Part shown: positions 1-6,439 of the stretch, piece after piece | How the letters are laid out: each line of letters begins with the position of its first letter | How positions within the stretch are numbered: position 1 is the first letter of the stretch | From: Acidobacteriaceae bacterium | GTDB lineage: Bacteria; Acidobacteriota; Terriglobia; Terriglobales; Acidobacteriaceae | Length of the DNA stretch: 6,512 nt | Assembly (NCBI GenBank): GCA_003133425.1 | Contig: PKXI01000442.1 | Coordinates: 1,938 to 8,449, forward strand | Direction: 5' to 3' | The notes under the pieces: generated by a model | What the model was told of the DNA's origin: nothing | Seen by the model: only the letters and a program-made list of their open reading frames with translations | The model's database searches: none | Made by a program: the position numbers and the translations under genes

Positions 1-90
1 GTGTTAACACTCAACTCGAAAATGCTGTAGGGTCATCGCGGGCGGCATCAGTCTTTTTGTGACGAGCATTTCCGGCGAACAGGCAGCAAG
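1..90. other. Left edge, no recognisable gene
   Basis: All three plus-strand frames stop by position 62, and no frame gives a recognisable protein tail. The window opens with the perfect ten-base palindrome GTGTTAACAC (1-10), and AAATGCT (20-26) is repeated inverted as AGCATTT (65-71). No T-run follows the stop of the HTH-like gene, so no intrinsic terminator can be called. Confidence 0.4.
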
Positions 91-546
91 CTATGCCGCT
101 CCGGAGGCCGTTGACGATCCCGACGCCGGCGCAGACGCAGGGACTTTCTGAGTGCCTGCGTCAGGTGGCGGCGCCGGAGTCGAAGAACCCTGCTCGGCGG
201 GGGATTCAATCGGCACGGCAGTTGTGACCTCGGTTGACTTGCCCGGAGAAGGGGGAATGGCCGGGGCCGCAGTTGCAGCAGATGAGGTGGAGACTGGGAT
301 GTATCCATCCACCTCCTTGACGGAAACGCCGAGTGTTGCGGCAATGCCGGAGGGAGACATGCCCTGGTGATGCAGCAACATGATGTTGGCAGCGAGGGAG
401 AGTTTTACCGTATCGCTCTTGAGGGTCGCCGCGGGTTCGACTGCGGCAGCTCCTGCGCCGGCAACGGCGGCCGGACGAATCTGGGTTGCAGCAGTAGCCG
501 TGTTGGTTCCTGATGCAGCGGGGTTGGCAGAGCTGATTGCAGCCAC
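91..546 (-). CDS. Small Ala/Pro/Ser-rich protein with HTH-like core, function unknown
   Basis: A 151-residue protein that I do not recognise as a named family. Residues 1-40 are rich in Ala/Thr. Residues about 45-84 are the only part with normal complexity and look like a helix-turn-helix: a helix around LAANIMLLHHQG (51-62), then SPSGIAATLG (64-73) and VSVKEVDGYI (74-83). This resembles the short HTH found in resolvase or sigma-region-4 type domains. Residues 85-151 are Pro/Ala/Ser/Thr-rich and probably disordered. No signal peptide or membrane segment is visible. The start is GTG at 546; it is preferred because AAGGTGG (minus strand, 551-557) lies four bases upstream as a good Shine-Dalgarno. 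The stop is TAG. It is divergent from tspO. I recall similar short HTH-like hypothetical proteins in Acidobacteriota, but that is memory, not a search. A DNA-binding role is inference; the small core could also be a protein-protein module. Confidence 0.68.
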   Translation of the reverse strand: MAAISSANPAASGTNTATAATQIRPAAVAGAGAAAVEPAATLKSDTVKLSLAANIMLLHHQGMSPSGIAATLGVSVKEVDGYIPVSTSSAATAAPAIPPSPGKSTEVTTAVPIESPAEQGSSTPAPPPDAGTQKVPASAPASGSSTASGAA

Positions 547-550
547 GGTG

Positions 551-557
551 CCACCTT
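551..557 (-). promoter_or_regulatory. Shine-Dalgarno supporting a GTG start
   Basis: On the minus strand this reads AAGGTGG, one mismatch from AAGGAGG, followed by CACC and then GTG at 546-544. There is no competing ATG with a ribosome binding site in frame, so this site decides the start of the HTH-like protein. Confidence 0.6.
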
Positions 558-681
558 TCTGGATTTCAAGAAGGTTATCGGCCGAAATATGACCAGGATG
601 AGTGCCGCCGGCAGATAAAGAGCCAAAAGCGCCGTTCGGGTAAGCAAATCACCCTGAGCGGGGAGAGAAGAAAGAGATGCA

Positions 682-1167
682 ATGCACCTTCTATCGTTAT
701 TGATCTGGGGCGGGATTTGCTTCGCAGTGGCCGGGATCAGTGCGGATTGGGCGGCAGACGAGGTGGCGGGATGGTATCGCACCCTGGTCGTGCCCAGGAT
801 CGCTCCACCTACCTGGGTGTTCGGGCCAGTCTGGACCGTTCTCTACACGCTGATGACCGTGTCCGCGTGGCAAGTGTGGCTCACGGAACCTTCGATCCTG
901 CGCACCGAGGCTCTGGCCCTGTTTACGGTGCAACTGGGATTTAATCTTGCCTGGACGTGGATCTTCTTTCGCCAGCACGCCATCGGGGCTGCACTGGCAG
1001 AGGTGGTCCTGCTTTGGATCGCAATTGCATCCACGACGCTGGTGTTTGGCAGGGTCTTGCAGGTGGCGGGGGTGCTAATGGTGCCTTACCTGGCCTGGGT
1101 CACTTTCGCAGTCGTCTTGAATGCCGCTTTCTGGCGGTTGAACCCGGAATTTCGGCCACTAAAATAG
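682..1167 (+). CDS. tspO: TspO/MBR family tryptophan-rich sensory membrane protein
   Basis: A 161-residue integral membrane protein of the TspO/MBR (peripheral benzodiazepine receptor) family, at the usual length of 150-170. Five hydrophobic segments can be seen at about 4-22, 45-66, 75-96, 100-122 and 126-150. The family signature is clear: WY at 31-32, then APPTWVFGPVWTVLY at 41-55 followed by M58 and W63; QLGFNLAW at 84-91; and the last-helix motif PYLAWVTFAVVLN at 135-147. Known members bind porphyrins and other tetrapyrroles and modulate photosynthesis, stress or porphyrin turnover; the ligand here is not known. ATG 682 is preceded by a purine-rich AAGAAAGAG (668-676) five bases upstream; an ATG at 677 is out of frame. 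No convincing promoter was found in the 135-base gap shared with the divergent HTH-like gene. It converges on the cold-shock gene. Confidence 0.93.
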   Translation: MHLLSLLIWGGICFAVAGISADWAADEVAGWYRTLVVPRIAPPTWVFGPVWTVLYTLMTVSAWQVWLTEPSILRTEALALFTVQLGFNLAWTWIFFRQHAIGAALAEVVLLWIAIASTTLVFGRVLQVAGVLMVPYLAWVTFAVVLNAAFWRLNPEFRPLK

Positions 1168-1268
1168 TGATCTCGCCGGCGCAGCCAAGCGATCTTATCT
1201 ACAGCATCCAGAATAGCCAGCCAAGGGCCGGAATCGCTCCCAGCCCTCACCCGTGTTTGCTAGATTCT

Positions 1269-1281
1269 GCCGGAATCCGGC
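1269..1281. terminator. Short palindrome between convergent genes, possible weak terminator
   Basis: GCCGGAATCCGGC can form a five-base-pair GC stem (GCCGG/CCGGC) with an AAT loop. It sits eight bases beyond the stop of the cold-shock gene and about 100 bases after tspO, between the two convergent genes. No T-run follows on either strand, so it is not a canonical intrinsic terminator. It is reported only because its position fits; it could be chance in GC-rich DNA. Confidence 0.22.
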
Positions 1282-1289
1282 CATCAGGC

Positions 1290-1490
1290 TTAGAGCGGTT
1301 GTACGTCCGCAGCCTGCCAGCCCTTGGGCCCCTTCACCACGTTGAACTGCACGGCTTGACCTTCTTGCAAACTCTTGAAACCGCTGGAGTTGATTGCAGA
1401 GTAGTGCACGAACACATCTTCGCCGTTCTGGCGCGAAATAAAGCCGAAGCCTTTCGCGTCATTAAACCACTTCACAGTACCTTGTTCCAT
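1290..1490 (-). CDS. csp: CspA-family cold-shock protein
   Basis: A 66-residue single cold-shock domain (OB fold) that binds single-stranded RNA and DNA and acts as an RNA chaperone in the cytoplasm. It starts [18 protein letters not shown]; the RNP1 motif KGFGFI is at 13-18 and RNP2 VFVHY at 26-30. W8, F15, F17, F27 and H29 are the expected nucleic-acid-stacking residues. The C-terminal [16 protein letters not shown] is the normal end of the domain. An in-frame ATG at 1541 would add 17 residues not found in the family; ATG 1490 gives the canonical N-terminus and has GAAGAAA just upstream. The stop is TAA. Whether it is cold-induced or constitutive cannot be told from the protein, but the long probable leader (see 1491-1600) fits a post-transcriptionally controlled csp gene. 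Confidence 0.96.
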   Translation of the reverse strand: MEQGTVKWFNDAKGFGFISRQNGEDVFVHYSAINSSGFKSLQEGQAVQFNVVKGPKGWQAADVQPL

Positions 1491-1600
1491 TTTCTTCGTA
1501 TTTCCTGGATTGGATTGCGCTGGATGAATCGGAGCGACCACTGGCAGAATCTTGCTTGGTTGGGCGAGTTACTGCTCACGCCCGGTTCAGTTCTAACGCT
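1491..1600 (-). promoter_or_regulatory. Probable long 5' leader of the cold-shock gene with stem-loop
   Basis: If transcription starts near 1600, the mRNA carries about 110 untranslated bases. Near its 5' end is a hairpin (1562-1583): GGGCG pairs with CGCCC, two further pairs (AG/CT) follow after a two-base bulge, and the loop is six bases. Long structured leaders are known to control cspA-type mRNA in Escherichia coli. No E. coli-type cold-box sequence was recognised here. The role as a thermosensor is inference. Confidence 0.33.
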
Positions 1601-1606
1601 GGCGGT

Positions 1607-1636
1607 AGTGTATCATTGCTGTGAAAAATCGGTCTA
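1607..1636 (-). promoter_or_regulatory. Candidate sigma-70-type promoter of the cold-shock gene
   Basis: On the minus strand, TAGACC (1636-1631, four of six to the -35 consensus) is followed by an 18-base spacer and TACACT (1612-1607, four of six to the -10). TG is placed one base before the -10, giving an extended -10 TGATACACT. Transcription would begin near 1600, leaving a leader of about 110 bases. It was found by eye; the -35 is mediocre and consensus rules come from other phyla. Confidence 0.35.
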
Positions 1637-1692
1637 TGAATTCTTGTTCATCGTGCCATTGTGCGACTGCAAATTCCGTGACTAATAGTTCA

Positions 1693-1721
1693 TAACCAAT
1701 TGATCAATATAGAGTTAGAAT
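1693..1721 (+). promoter_or_regulatory. Weak candidate promoter with ATTGATCAAT palindrome, upstream of the decarboxylase gene
   Basis: This is an AT-rich island in GC-rich surroundings. TAGAAT (1716-1721) matches five of six -10 bases, and TAACCA (1693-1698) at a 17-base spacing matches only three of six -35 bases. The perfect ten-base palindrome ATTGATCAAT (1699-1708) lies in the spacer, where a repressor could act. A start near 1728 would leave a 28-base leader containing the GAGAGA ribosome binding site (1745-1750). Confidence 0.28.
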
Positions 1722-1755
1722 CTCCGCCCAGTATGTGATACTGTGAGAGACCGCC

Positions 1756-3120
1756 ATGCCGCACGATCCTGTACCCGCCCTTTTATCCCGCGCTACCGAG
1801 TTGCTGGAGGCGGAGTTTGCGGCTCTTCCGGAATTCACGCAAAAATTCGATCAGGAGGCGACTGCGCAAGTCCTGGCAGCCGTTGCGAACCGGCTCGGTG
1901 ACAACTACCCCTACTTCCATCCTCTTTATGCCGGGCAGATGCTCAAGCCGCCCCATCCGCTGGCTCGCGCAGCCTACGCGCTGGCTATGAACATTAACCC
2001 CAACAACCACGCCAGGGACGGCGGACGGGCCAGCTCGGAGATGGAGATCGAGGCTGTTGGCCAAATCGCCTCCATTTTCGGCTGGACGGAATATTTGGGG
2101 CACCTCACCTCCAGCGGCACTCTCGCCAATCTCGAAGCGCTGTGGGCCGCAGGGCAGTCGAAGCCTGGCAGCCGAATTGTTGGGTCCGAGCAAGCGCACT
2201 ACACTCACCGGCGCATTTCGGCGGTGCTCAAGCTGGAGTACGCGGAGATTCCAGCCGACAACAGCGGGCGCATGAGTATGGAAGCCCTCGAAACCGAACT
2301 GCGCAAAGGCGATGTTGGTACGGTGGTGGCCACGCTGGGCACCACGGCCATCGGCGCCGTGGACCCGCTGGACGAGATCCTGGTGCTTCGGGAGCGTTAT
2401 GGCTTCCGGGTCCACGTGGATGCAGCGTACGGTGGCTATTTCACGCTCATTTCCGCCGCGCTTGACGAGCCGGGCCGCCGCGCTTTTTCGGCCATCGGCC
2501 ACGCCGACTCCATCGTGATCGATCCTCACAAGCATGGTCTGCAACCCTACGGATGCGGGTGTGTGCTTTTCCGCGACCCGTCGGTGGGGCGCTTCTACAA
2601 GCACGATTCGCCGTACACCTACTTCACTTCGAAGCAATTGCACCTGGGCGAAATCAGCCTGGAGTGTTCGCGGGCCGGCGCGGCGGCGGTGGCTTTGTGG
2701 GCCACGCAACAGCTATTACCGCTCACGCCCAACGGAGAGTTTGCGCAGGGTCTCCGGCAGGGCCGGGCAGCCGCTCTGGAGCTGGACCGGCGTCTGCATG
2801 AAGACGCTCGCTTCCAGCCGCTCGCCGCAGGCGCTCCAGAGCTCGACATCGTGGTGTGGAAGCTGAAGGCCGGCACCCCGGAACAATCGTCGCAACTGGC
2901 TCAGGATGTTTTTGCTGCCTGCTCCGCGCGGGACCTGCACCTTGCTCTTGTACAATTGCCGCTATCCTGGTTTGTGCCTGCCGGGGCAGATGCAAACGGA
3001 GCTGAGGCCGGTCTGGTTACCTGCCTGCGCTCGGTACTGATGAAGCCGGAGCACCAGGCGTGGCTTGACCGCATCTGGGAAAGATTCACAGCGGCTTGCG
3101 CCGACACATTAGGAAAGTAG
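1756..3120 (+). CDS. Group II PLP-dependent amino acid decarboxylase, substrate unassigned
   Basis: A 454-residue fold-type I PLP enzyme of the group II decarboxylase family (GadB/aromatic-amino-acid-decarboxylase-like, COG0076), of normal length. Visible signatures: SSGTLANLEALW (119-130) for the cofactor phosphate; H148 in SEQAHYTHRR, the expected residue stacking on the PLP ring; HVDAAYGGYF (220-229), whose D222 should bind the pyridine nitrogen; and DPHKHGLQPYGCG (256-268), whose K259 should form the Schiff base. SPYTYFTS (285-292) falls where relatives have a mobile active-site loop, and ECSRAGAAAVALW (303-315) matches the family's SR...A.LW motif. The reaction is likely decarboxylation of an L-amino acid to an amine and CO2, in the cytoplasm. 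Glutamate, aspartate, aromatic and diaminobutyrate substrates are all possible, and I cannot choose. ATG 1756 has GAGAGA five bases upstream. No transporter or second amine gene lies nearby to hint at acid resistance or siderophore use. Confidence 0.9.
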   Translation: MPHDPVPALLSRATELLEAEFAALPEFTQKFDQEATAQVLAAVANRLGDNYPYFHPLYAGQMLKPPHPLARAAYALAMNINPNNHARDGGRASSEMEIEAVGQIASIFGWTEYLGHLTSSGTLANLEALWAAGQSKPGSRIVGSEQAHYTHRRISAVLKLEYAEIPADNSGRMSMEALETELRKGDVGTVVATLGTTAIGAVDPLDEILVLRERYGFRVHVDAAYGGYFTLISAALDEPGRRAFSAIGHADSIVIDPHKHGLQPYGCGCVLFRDPSVGRFYKHDSPYTYFTSKQLHLGEISLECSRAGAAAVALWATQQLLPLTPNGEFAQGLRQGRAAALELDRRLHEDARFQPLAAGAPELDIVVWKLKAGTPEQSSQLAQDVFAACSARDLHLALVQLPLSWFVPAGADANGAEAGLVTCLRSVLMKPEHQAWLDRIWERFTAACADTLGK

Positions 3121-3262
3121 AGCGGATGGTCAAAACGGATATGAGCCGGGTCAGACAAGAAAACGTTCTCATTGCGGTGGAACATCGCTTGCCGATACTC
3201 ATTCCCGCCGTCCCAGGGCGTTGTAATAGAGCTTTGAATTCAATTGCGAGGTTTTGACTAGA

Positions 3263-4414
3263 ATGCACGATCCTGCCGTCCTTCGTTCCATGCACCAAGC
3301 CCGCTTCAACGCGAAGCCAGCCGTCTTTGTCGCGCCTGGCCGCGTAAACCTCATCGGCGAACACACCGATTATGCCGAGGGATTTGTCATGCCCGTGGCC
3401 ATCAACTTCGCGACCCTGGCCAGCATCTCGCCGCGCACGGACGGCAAGATCGTCATCTATTCCGAGAACTTCGGCGAAGAGAAGACCTTTGATGTCGCCG
3501 CGACGCCGGTCGCTTCCAAGCACTGGTCCGACTATCCGATGGGCGTGGTTTCCATTCTCCGTGGGGAAGGCCACAACATCGCCGGCTTCAGCCTGAGCCT
3601 TTGGGGCGACGTACCACTCGGTTCGGGACTTTCCAGCTCGGCTGCTCTTGAGGTGGTCACAGCACTGGCAGTCCTGTCGCTCATTGGCGCAAGTTATCCG
3701 GGTCCGGTGCTGGCCAGGCTGTGTCAGCGCGTCGAGAACGAGTTTGTGGGCGCCAACTGCGGCATCATGGACCAGTTCATCTCCGCCAACGGCAAAGAGA
3801 ACCACGCTCTGCTGCTGGATTGCCGCGATCTGAGCTACCGGCTGGCGCCCATTCCCGCCAACGTGGCGCTGGTTATCGCCAACACCATGGTCAAGCACTC
3901 CATCGCCGGCGGCGACTACCCGACCCGCCGCCGCGAATCGGAAGCTGCATGCGCCGTGATTGCCAGCCACCGACCGGGAGTTCCTTTCCTGCGCGATGCA
4001 ACGCTCGAAGACCTGGAAAAGTGGGGCCACGAAATGGCGCCCAAGTCGCTGATGCGTGCTCGTCACGTGATCAACGAAGACCTGCGCACTGTAGCCGCTT
4101 CTGAGGCGCTGCTGCGTGGCGATATGAAGGAGCTTGGCCGGCTGATGGCCGAGGCTCATGCCAGCTACAGCGGGGACTTCGAAGGCAGTTGCGTTGAGGC
4201 CGATACCATGGTTGCCCTGGCGCAGGATTTGCCGGGACTGATCGGCGCGCGGCTTACTGGCGGAGGCTTTGGCGGTTGCACCATCAATCTGGTGCAGCAG
4301 AGCGAGGCTCCGGCTTTTGCCCAGGCGCTGGGGGCCCGTTACGCTGCCAAGACCGGCATCGTGCCGGAAATCCACATCTGCCATGCGTCAGACGGGGCGC
4401 ATAAGCTGGATTAG
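3263..4414 (+). CDS. galK: Galactokinase
   Basis: A 383-residue GHMP-family kinase that phosphorylates alpha-D-galactose with ATP to galactose 1-phosphate, the first committed step of the Leloir pathway, in the cytoplasm. The galactokinase signature PGRVNLIGEHTDY is at 25-37, with R27 the expected catalytic arginine and EHTD the sugar-binding segment. The ATP-binding GHMP motif LGSGLSSSAALE is at 119-130, D170 in CGIMDQF is the probable catalytic base, and motif 3 TGGGFGGC is at 332-339. Length matches Escherichia coli GalK (382). The start is ATG 3263; GAGG (3248-3251) lies 11 bases upstream. An in-frame TTG at 3254 is only two bases from that site and less likely. It lies 142 bases after the decarboxylase; only poor promoter-like boxes are seen in the gap (TTGCGG at 3172 with GATACT at 3194, and TGTAAT at 3222). 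No galT or galE is in the window. Confidence 0.96.
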   Translation: MHDPAVLRSMHQARFNAKPAVFVAPGRVNLIGEHTDYAEGFVMPVAINFATLASISPRTDGKIVIYSENFGEEKTFDVAATPVASKHWSDYPMGVVSILRGEGHNIAGFSLSLWGDVPLGSGLSSSAALEVVTALAVLSLIGASYPGPVLARLCQRVENEFVGANCGIMDQFISANGKENHALLLDCRDLSYRLAPIPANVALVIANTMVKHSIAGGDYPTRRRESEAACAVIASHRPGVPFLRDATLEDLEKWGHEMAPKSLMRARHVINEDLRTVAASEALLRGDMKELGRLMAEAHASYSGDFEGSCVEADTMVALAQDLPGLIGARLTGGGFGGCTINLVQQSEAPAFAQALGARYAAKTGIVPEIHICHASDGAHKLD

Positions 4415-4470
4415 AAACCGCTTAACAGCGTTAGGGACCGATGCATACTAAACTCGTTTACGCGCGCCCT

Positions 4471-4556
4471 TTGACCGGAAAGTGTGCGATGTAACCCATT
4501 CGTGTAACAGGATTTCCCTCACTTTAAGCGTCCATTAAGCCGATCCTTGATAAAAT
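4471..4556 (+). promoter_or_regulatory. Candidate promoter region of the glucan phosphorylase gene
   Basis: The best element is an extended -10, TGATAAAAT (4548-4556), one mismatch from TGnTATAAT, with no good -35 at normal spacing. A second possibility, TTGACC at 4471, lacks a matching -10. The six-base repeat TGTAAC occurs twice 13 bases apart (4490-4495 and 4503-4508), upstream of the extended -10. Transcription from about 4563 would leave a 113-base leader before ATG 4676. The 261-base gap after galK otherwise shows no gene and no strong terminator; CGCTTAACAGCG (around 4420-4431) is only a four-base-pair hairpin without a T-run. Confidence 0.3.
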
Positions 4557-4660
4557 CGGATGGTGCTGTGCCCAACGAAGACCGGGTTGATAGTCAGGCC
4601 TGGTTGGCTTCCTTTGAATTTCTATCCCCAGATTGCCGCATCCAACTGTGTATGCGGCAC

Positions 4661-4665
4661 GGAGA
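4661..4665 (+). promoter_or_regulatory. Ribosome binding site that decides the phosphorylase start
   Basis: GGAGA lies ten bases before ATG 4676. The in-frame alternatives, TTG 4547 and ATG 4652, have no purine-rich site in front of them. Confidence 0.5.
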
Positions 4666-4675
4666 AACAGAACCG

Positions 4676-6439
4676 ATGCAACCGGCAATACTAAAGCCGT
4701 TTTCCTACGAGACCTTTCCCAGTTCAGGGCACGTCGCGTATTTTTCGATGGAGATTGCAATCCATCCCTGCATGCCAACGTACTCCGGCGGTCTTGGAGT
4801 TCTGGCCGGAGACACGCTTCGTTCCGCAGCCGACCTCGGCATCCCGCTCATAGCCTTCACGCTGCTGCATCGCAAGGGATACTTCCAGCAGCATCTTGAC
4901 CAAACCGGCATGCAGAGCGAAGAGATTCAGCCGTGGAGTCCGGAGGCCTTTTGCACTGAAGAGGCGGCACGCGTCACGGTTTCAGTGGAAGACCGGGTTG
5001 TCAACCTGCGCGCCTGGCGTTATGACATGCAGGGCCGCTCCGGTCACGCAGTGCCCATCTACCTGCTCGATACTGATGTCGAAGGCAACTCGGGATGGGA
5101 CCGCGGACTGACCGATCATCTTTACGGCGGCGACACCAACTATCGGCTGCAGCAGGAGATTGTGCTGGGCATGGGCGGCTCGCGCATGGCACATGCGCTC
5201 GGCTACCGTGTAAACGTCTATCACATGAACGAAGGCCATGCGGCGCTGCTGACACTGGCGCTGCTTGAGCGGCAGATGGGCGGCGGGCCTCTGGGTGCTG
5301 CTACTGAAGCGGATATCGAGCAAGTACGCCGCAAGTGCGTGTTCACCACCCACACACCAGTTCCGGCCGGACACGACCGTTTCTCCACCGAGCAGTCTAT
5401 TCGTATTCTGGGCGGCGATCGAACGGCGCGGCTTGAGAAGCAGGGCTGTTTCCGCGACGGGCTGTTGAACATGACTCTGCTGTCGCTGCGCTTTTCACGC
5501 TATGCCAACGGCGTGGCCATGCAGCATGGCAAAGTTTCGCGCGAAATGTTTCCGGAGTTTCCCATCGACAACATCACCAACGGCGTTCACGCGCCCACCT
5601 GGATGTCGGAACCGATTCAGCAGATGCTCGACGAGCTCATTCCCGCCTGGCGTCGCGACAACCTCTACCTGCGTAACGCCATCGATCTGCCCGAGAAGAA
5701 GATTCTGACCGCGCACGCCCGCGCCAAGGAAGCATTGCTTGCCGAGGTTGGCTCACGCACAGGCCTGGTGCTGAATCCAGGGGTACTCACACTGGGCTTT
5801 GCCCGTCGCGCAGCTACCTACAAGCGCGCCAACCTGCTGTTCACCGATCCCGAGCGGCTGCTCAAGATTGCCACTGCCGCCGGAGGCATGCAGATTCTGT
5901 ACGCCGGCAAGGCTCACCCGCAGGACGAGCCCGGCAAGCGGCTTATCCAGGAAGTTTTCGAAGACGCCGCCAAGTTCTCCAGCGACCTGCTGCGGATTGT
6001 TTATCTCGAAAACTACGCCTGGGATCTGGGCGCACTGCTCACCGCCGGCGTGGACGTCTGGGTGAACACGCCCAAGCGGCCTTATGAAGCTTCAGGAACC
6101 AGTGGCATGAAGGCGGCCATGAACGGTGTCCCGAGCCTGTCGATTCTGGATGGCTGGTGGATCGAGGGCTGCATTGAGGGCATGACCGGCTGGGCCATCG
6201 AAGACGGCGCCGACGATCAAGAGGAAGCCAACGCGCTTTACGCCAAACTCGAAACCGCCGTGGTTCCGCTCTACAGGGACGCGCCGGAGAAGTGGGCGCG
6301 CCTGATGCGCAACACGCTGGCCTTCAACGGCTCCTACTTCAACACCAACCGCATGGTGAAGCAGTACACGCGCAACGCTTATTATCCGGTGCACCTGATC
6401 GAGCACGCCAAGGTTCAGGAAGAAGTCTTCGCAGATTGA
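4676..6439 (+). CDS. glgP: Alpha-glucan phosphorylase, short GT35 type
   Basis: A 587-residue PLP-dependent glycosyltransferase family 35 enzyme that removes glucose from the non-reducing ends of glycogen or maltodextrins with phosphate, giving glucose 1-phosphate in the cytoplasm. Residues from ATG 4676: YSGGLGVLAGD (36-46) at the N-domain glycine loop; MNEGHAALL (184-192), containing the expected active-site His; TTHTPVPAGHD (225-235); NITNGVHAPTW (299-309); R378 and K383 in ARRAATYKR, spaced like the phosphate-contacting Arg and Lys of muscle phosphorylase; and EASGTSGMKAAMNG (471-484), whose K479 should carry PLP. The set is complete, so the enzyme is probably active. It is shorter than classical GlgP/MalP (about 800 residues) and lacks the N-terminal DUF3417 segment of many members of this alpha-glucan phosphorylase branch. 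An open reading frame extends back to TTG 4547, but those 43 residues look unlike the family and have no ribosome binding site. The glycogen or maltodextrin preference cannot be told. Confidence 0.94.
   Translation: MQPAILKPFSYETFPSSGHVAYFSMEIAIHPCMPTYSGGLGVLAGDTLRSAADLGIPLIAFTLLHRKGYFQQHLDQTGMQSEEIQPWSPEAFCTEEAARVTVSVEDRVVNLRAWRYDMQGRSGHAVPIYLLDTDVEGNSGWDRGLTDHLYGGDTNYRLQQEIVLGMGGSRMAHALGYRVNVYHMNEGHAALLTLALLERQMGGGPLGAATEADIEQVRRKCVFTTHTPVPAGHDRFSTEQSIRILGGDRTARLEKQGCFRDGLLNMTLLSLRFSRYANGVAMQHGKVSREMFPEFPIDNITNGVHAPTWMSEPIQQMLDELIPAWRRDNLYLRNAIDLPEKKILTAHARAKEALLAEVGSRTGLVLNPGVLTLGFARRAATYKRANLLFTDPERLLKIATAAGGMQILYAGKAHPQDEPGKRLIQEVFEDAAKFSSDLLRIVYLENYAWDLGALLTAGVDVWVNTPKRPYEASGTSGMKAAMNGVPSLSILDGWWIEGCIEGMTGWAIEDGADDQEEANALYAKLETAVVPLYRDAPEKWARLMRNTLAFNGSYFNTNRMVKQYTRNAYYPVHLIEHAKVQEEVFAD

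Noticed and set aside
152..592. Plus-strand open frames opposite the HTH-like gene
   Set aside because: They are Ala/Gly/Val-rich complements of the Ala/Pro-rich minus-strand gene, with no better ribosome binding site and no domain.
1224..1247. Inverted repeat AGGGC/GCCCT as a terminator after tspO
   Set aside because: It is only five base pairs around a 14-base loop, with no T-run.
1491..1541. A 17-residue N-terminal extension of the cold-shock protein from ATG 1541
   Set aside because: The family begins at [14 protein letters not shown] sequence, and ATG 1490 has a purine-rich site in front of it.
957..1685. A 242-codon plus-strand open frame covering the end of tspO and the antisense of the cold-shock gene
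   Set aside because: It overlaps two well-supported genes, has no domain, and its translation across 1290-1490 is only the complement of the cold-shock gene.
1783..2709. A 308-codon open frame on the minus strand opposite the decarboxylase
   Set aside because: The plus-strand gene has a complete PLP active site and a good ribosome binding site; the antisense product is Arg/Gly-rich and resembles nothing.
3086..4384. A 432-codon open frame on the minus strand opposite galK
   Set aside because: It is antisense to a galactokinase with every family motif intact, has no recognisable domain, and is the usual result of GC-rich codon use leaving the opposite frame open.
4547..4675. TTG-initiated N-terminal extension of the glucan phosphorylase
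   Set aside because: There is no ribosome binding site, the added residues do not look like the DUF3417 region or any part of the family, and GGAGA precedes ATG 4676.
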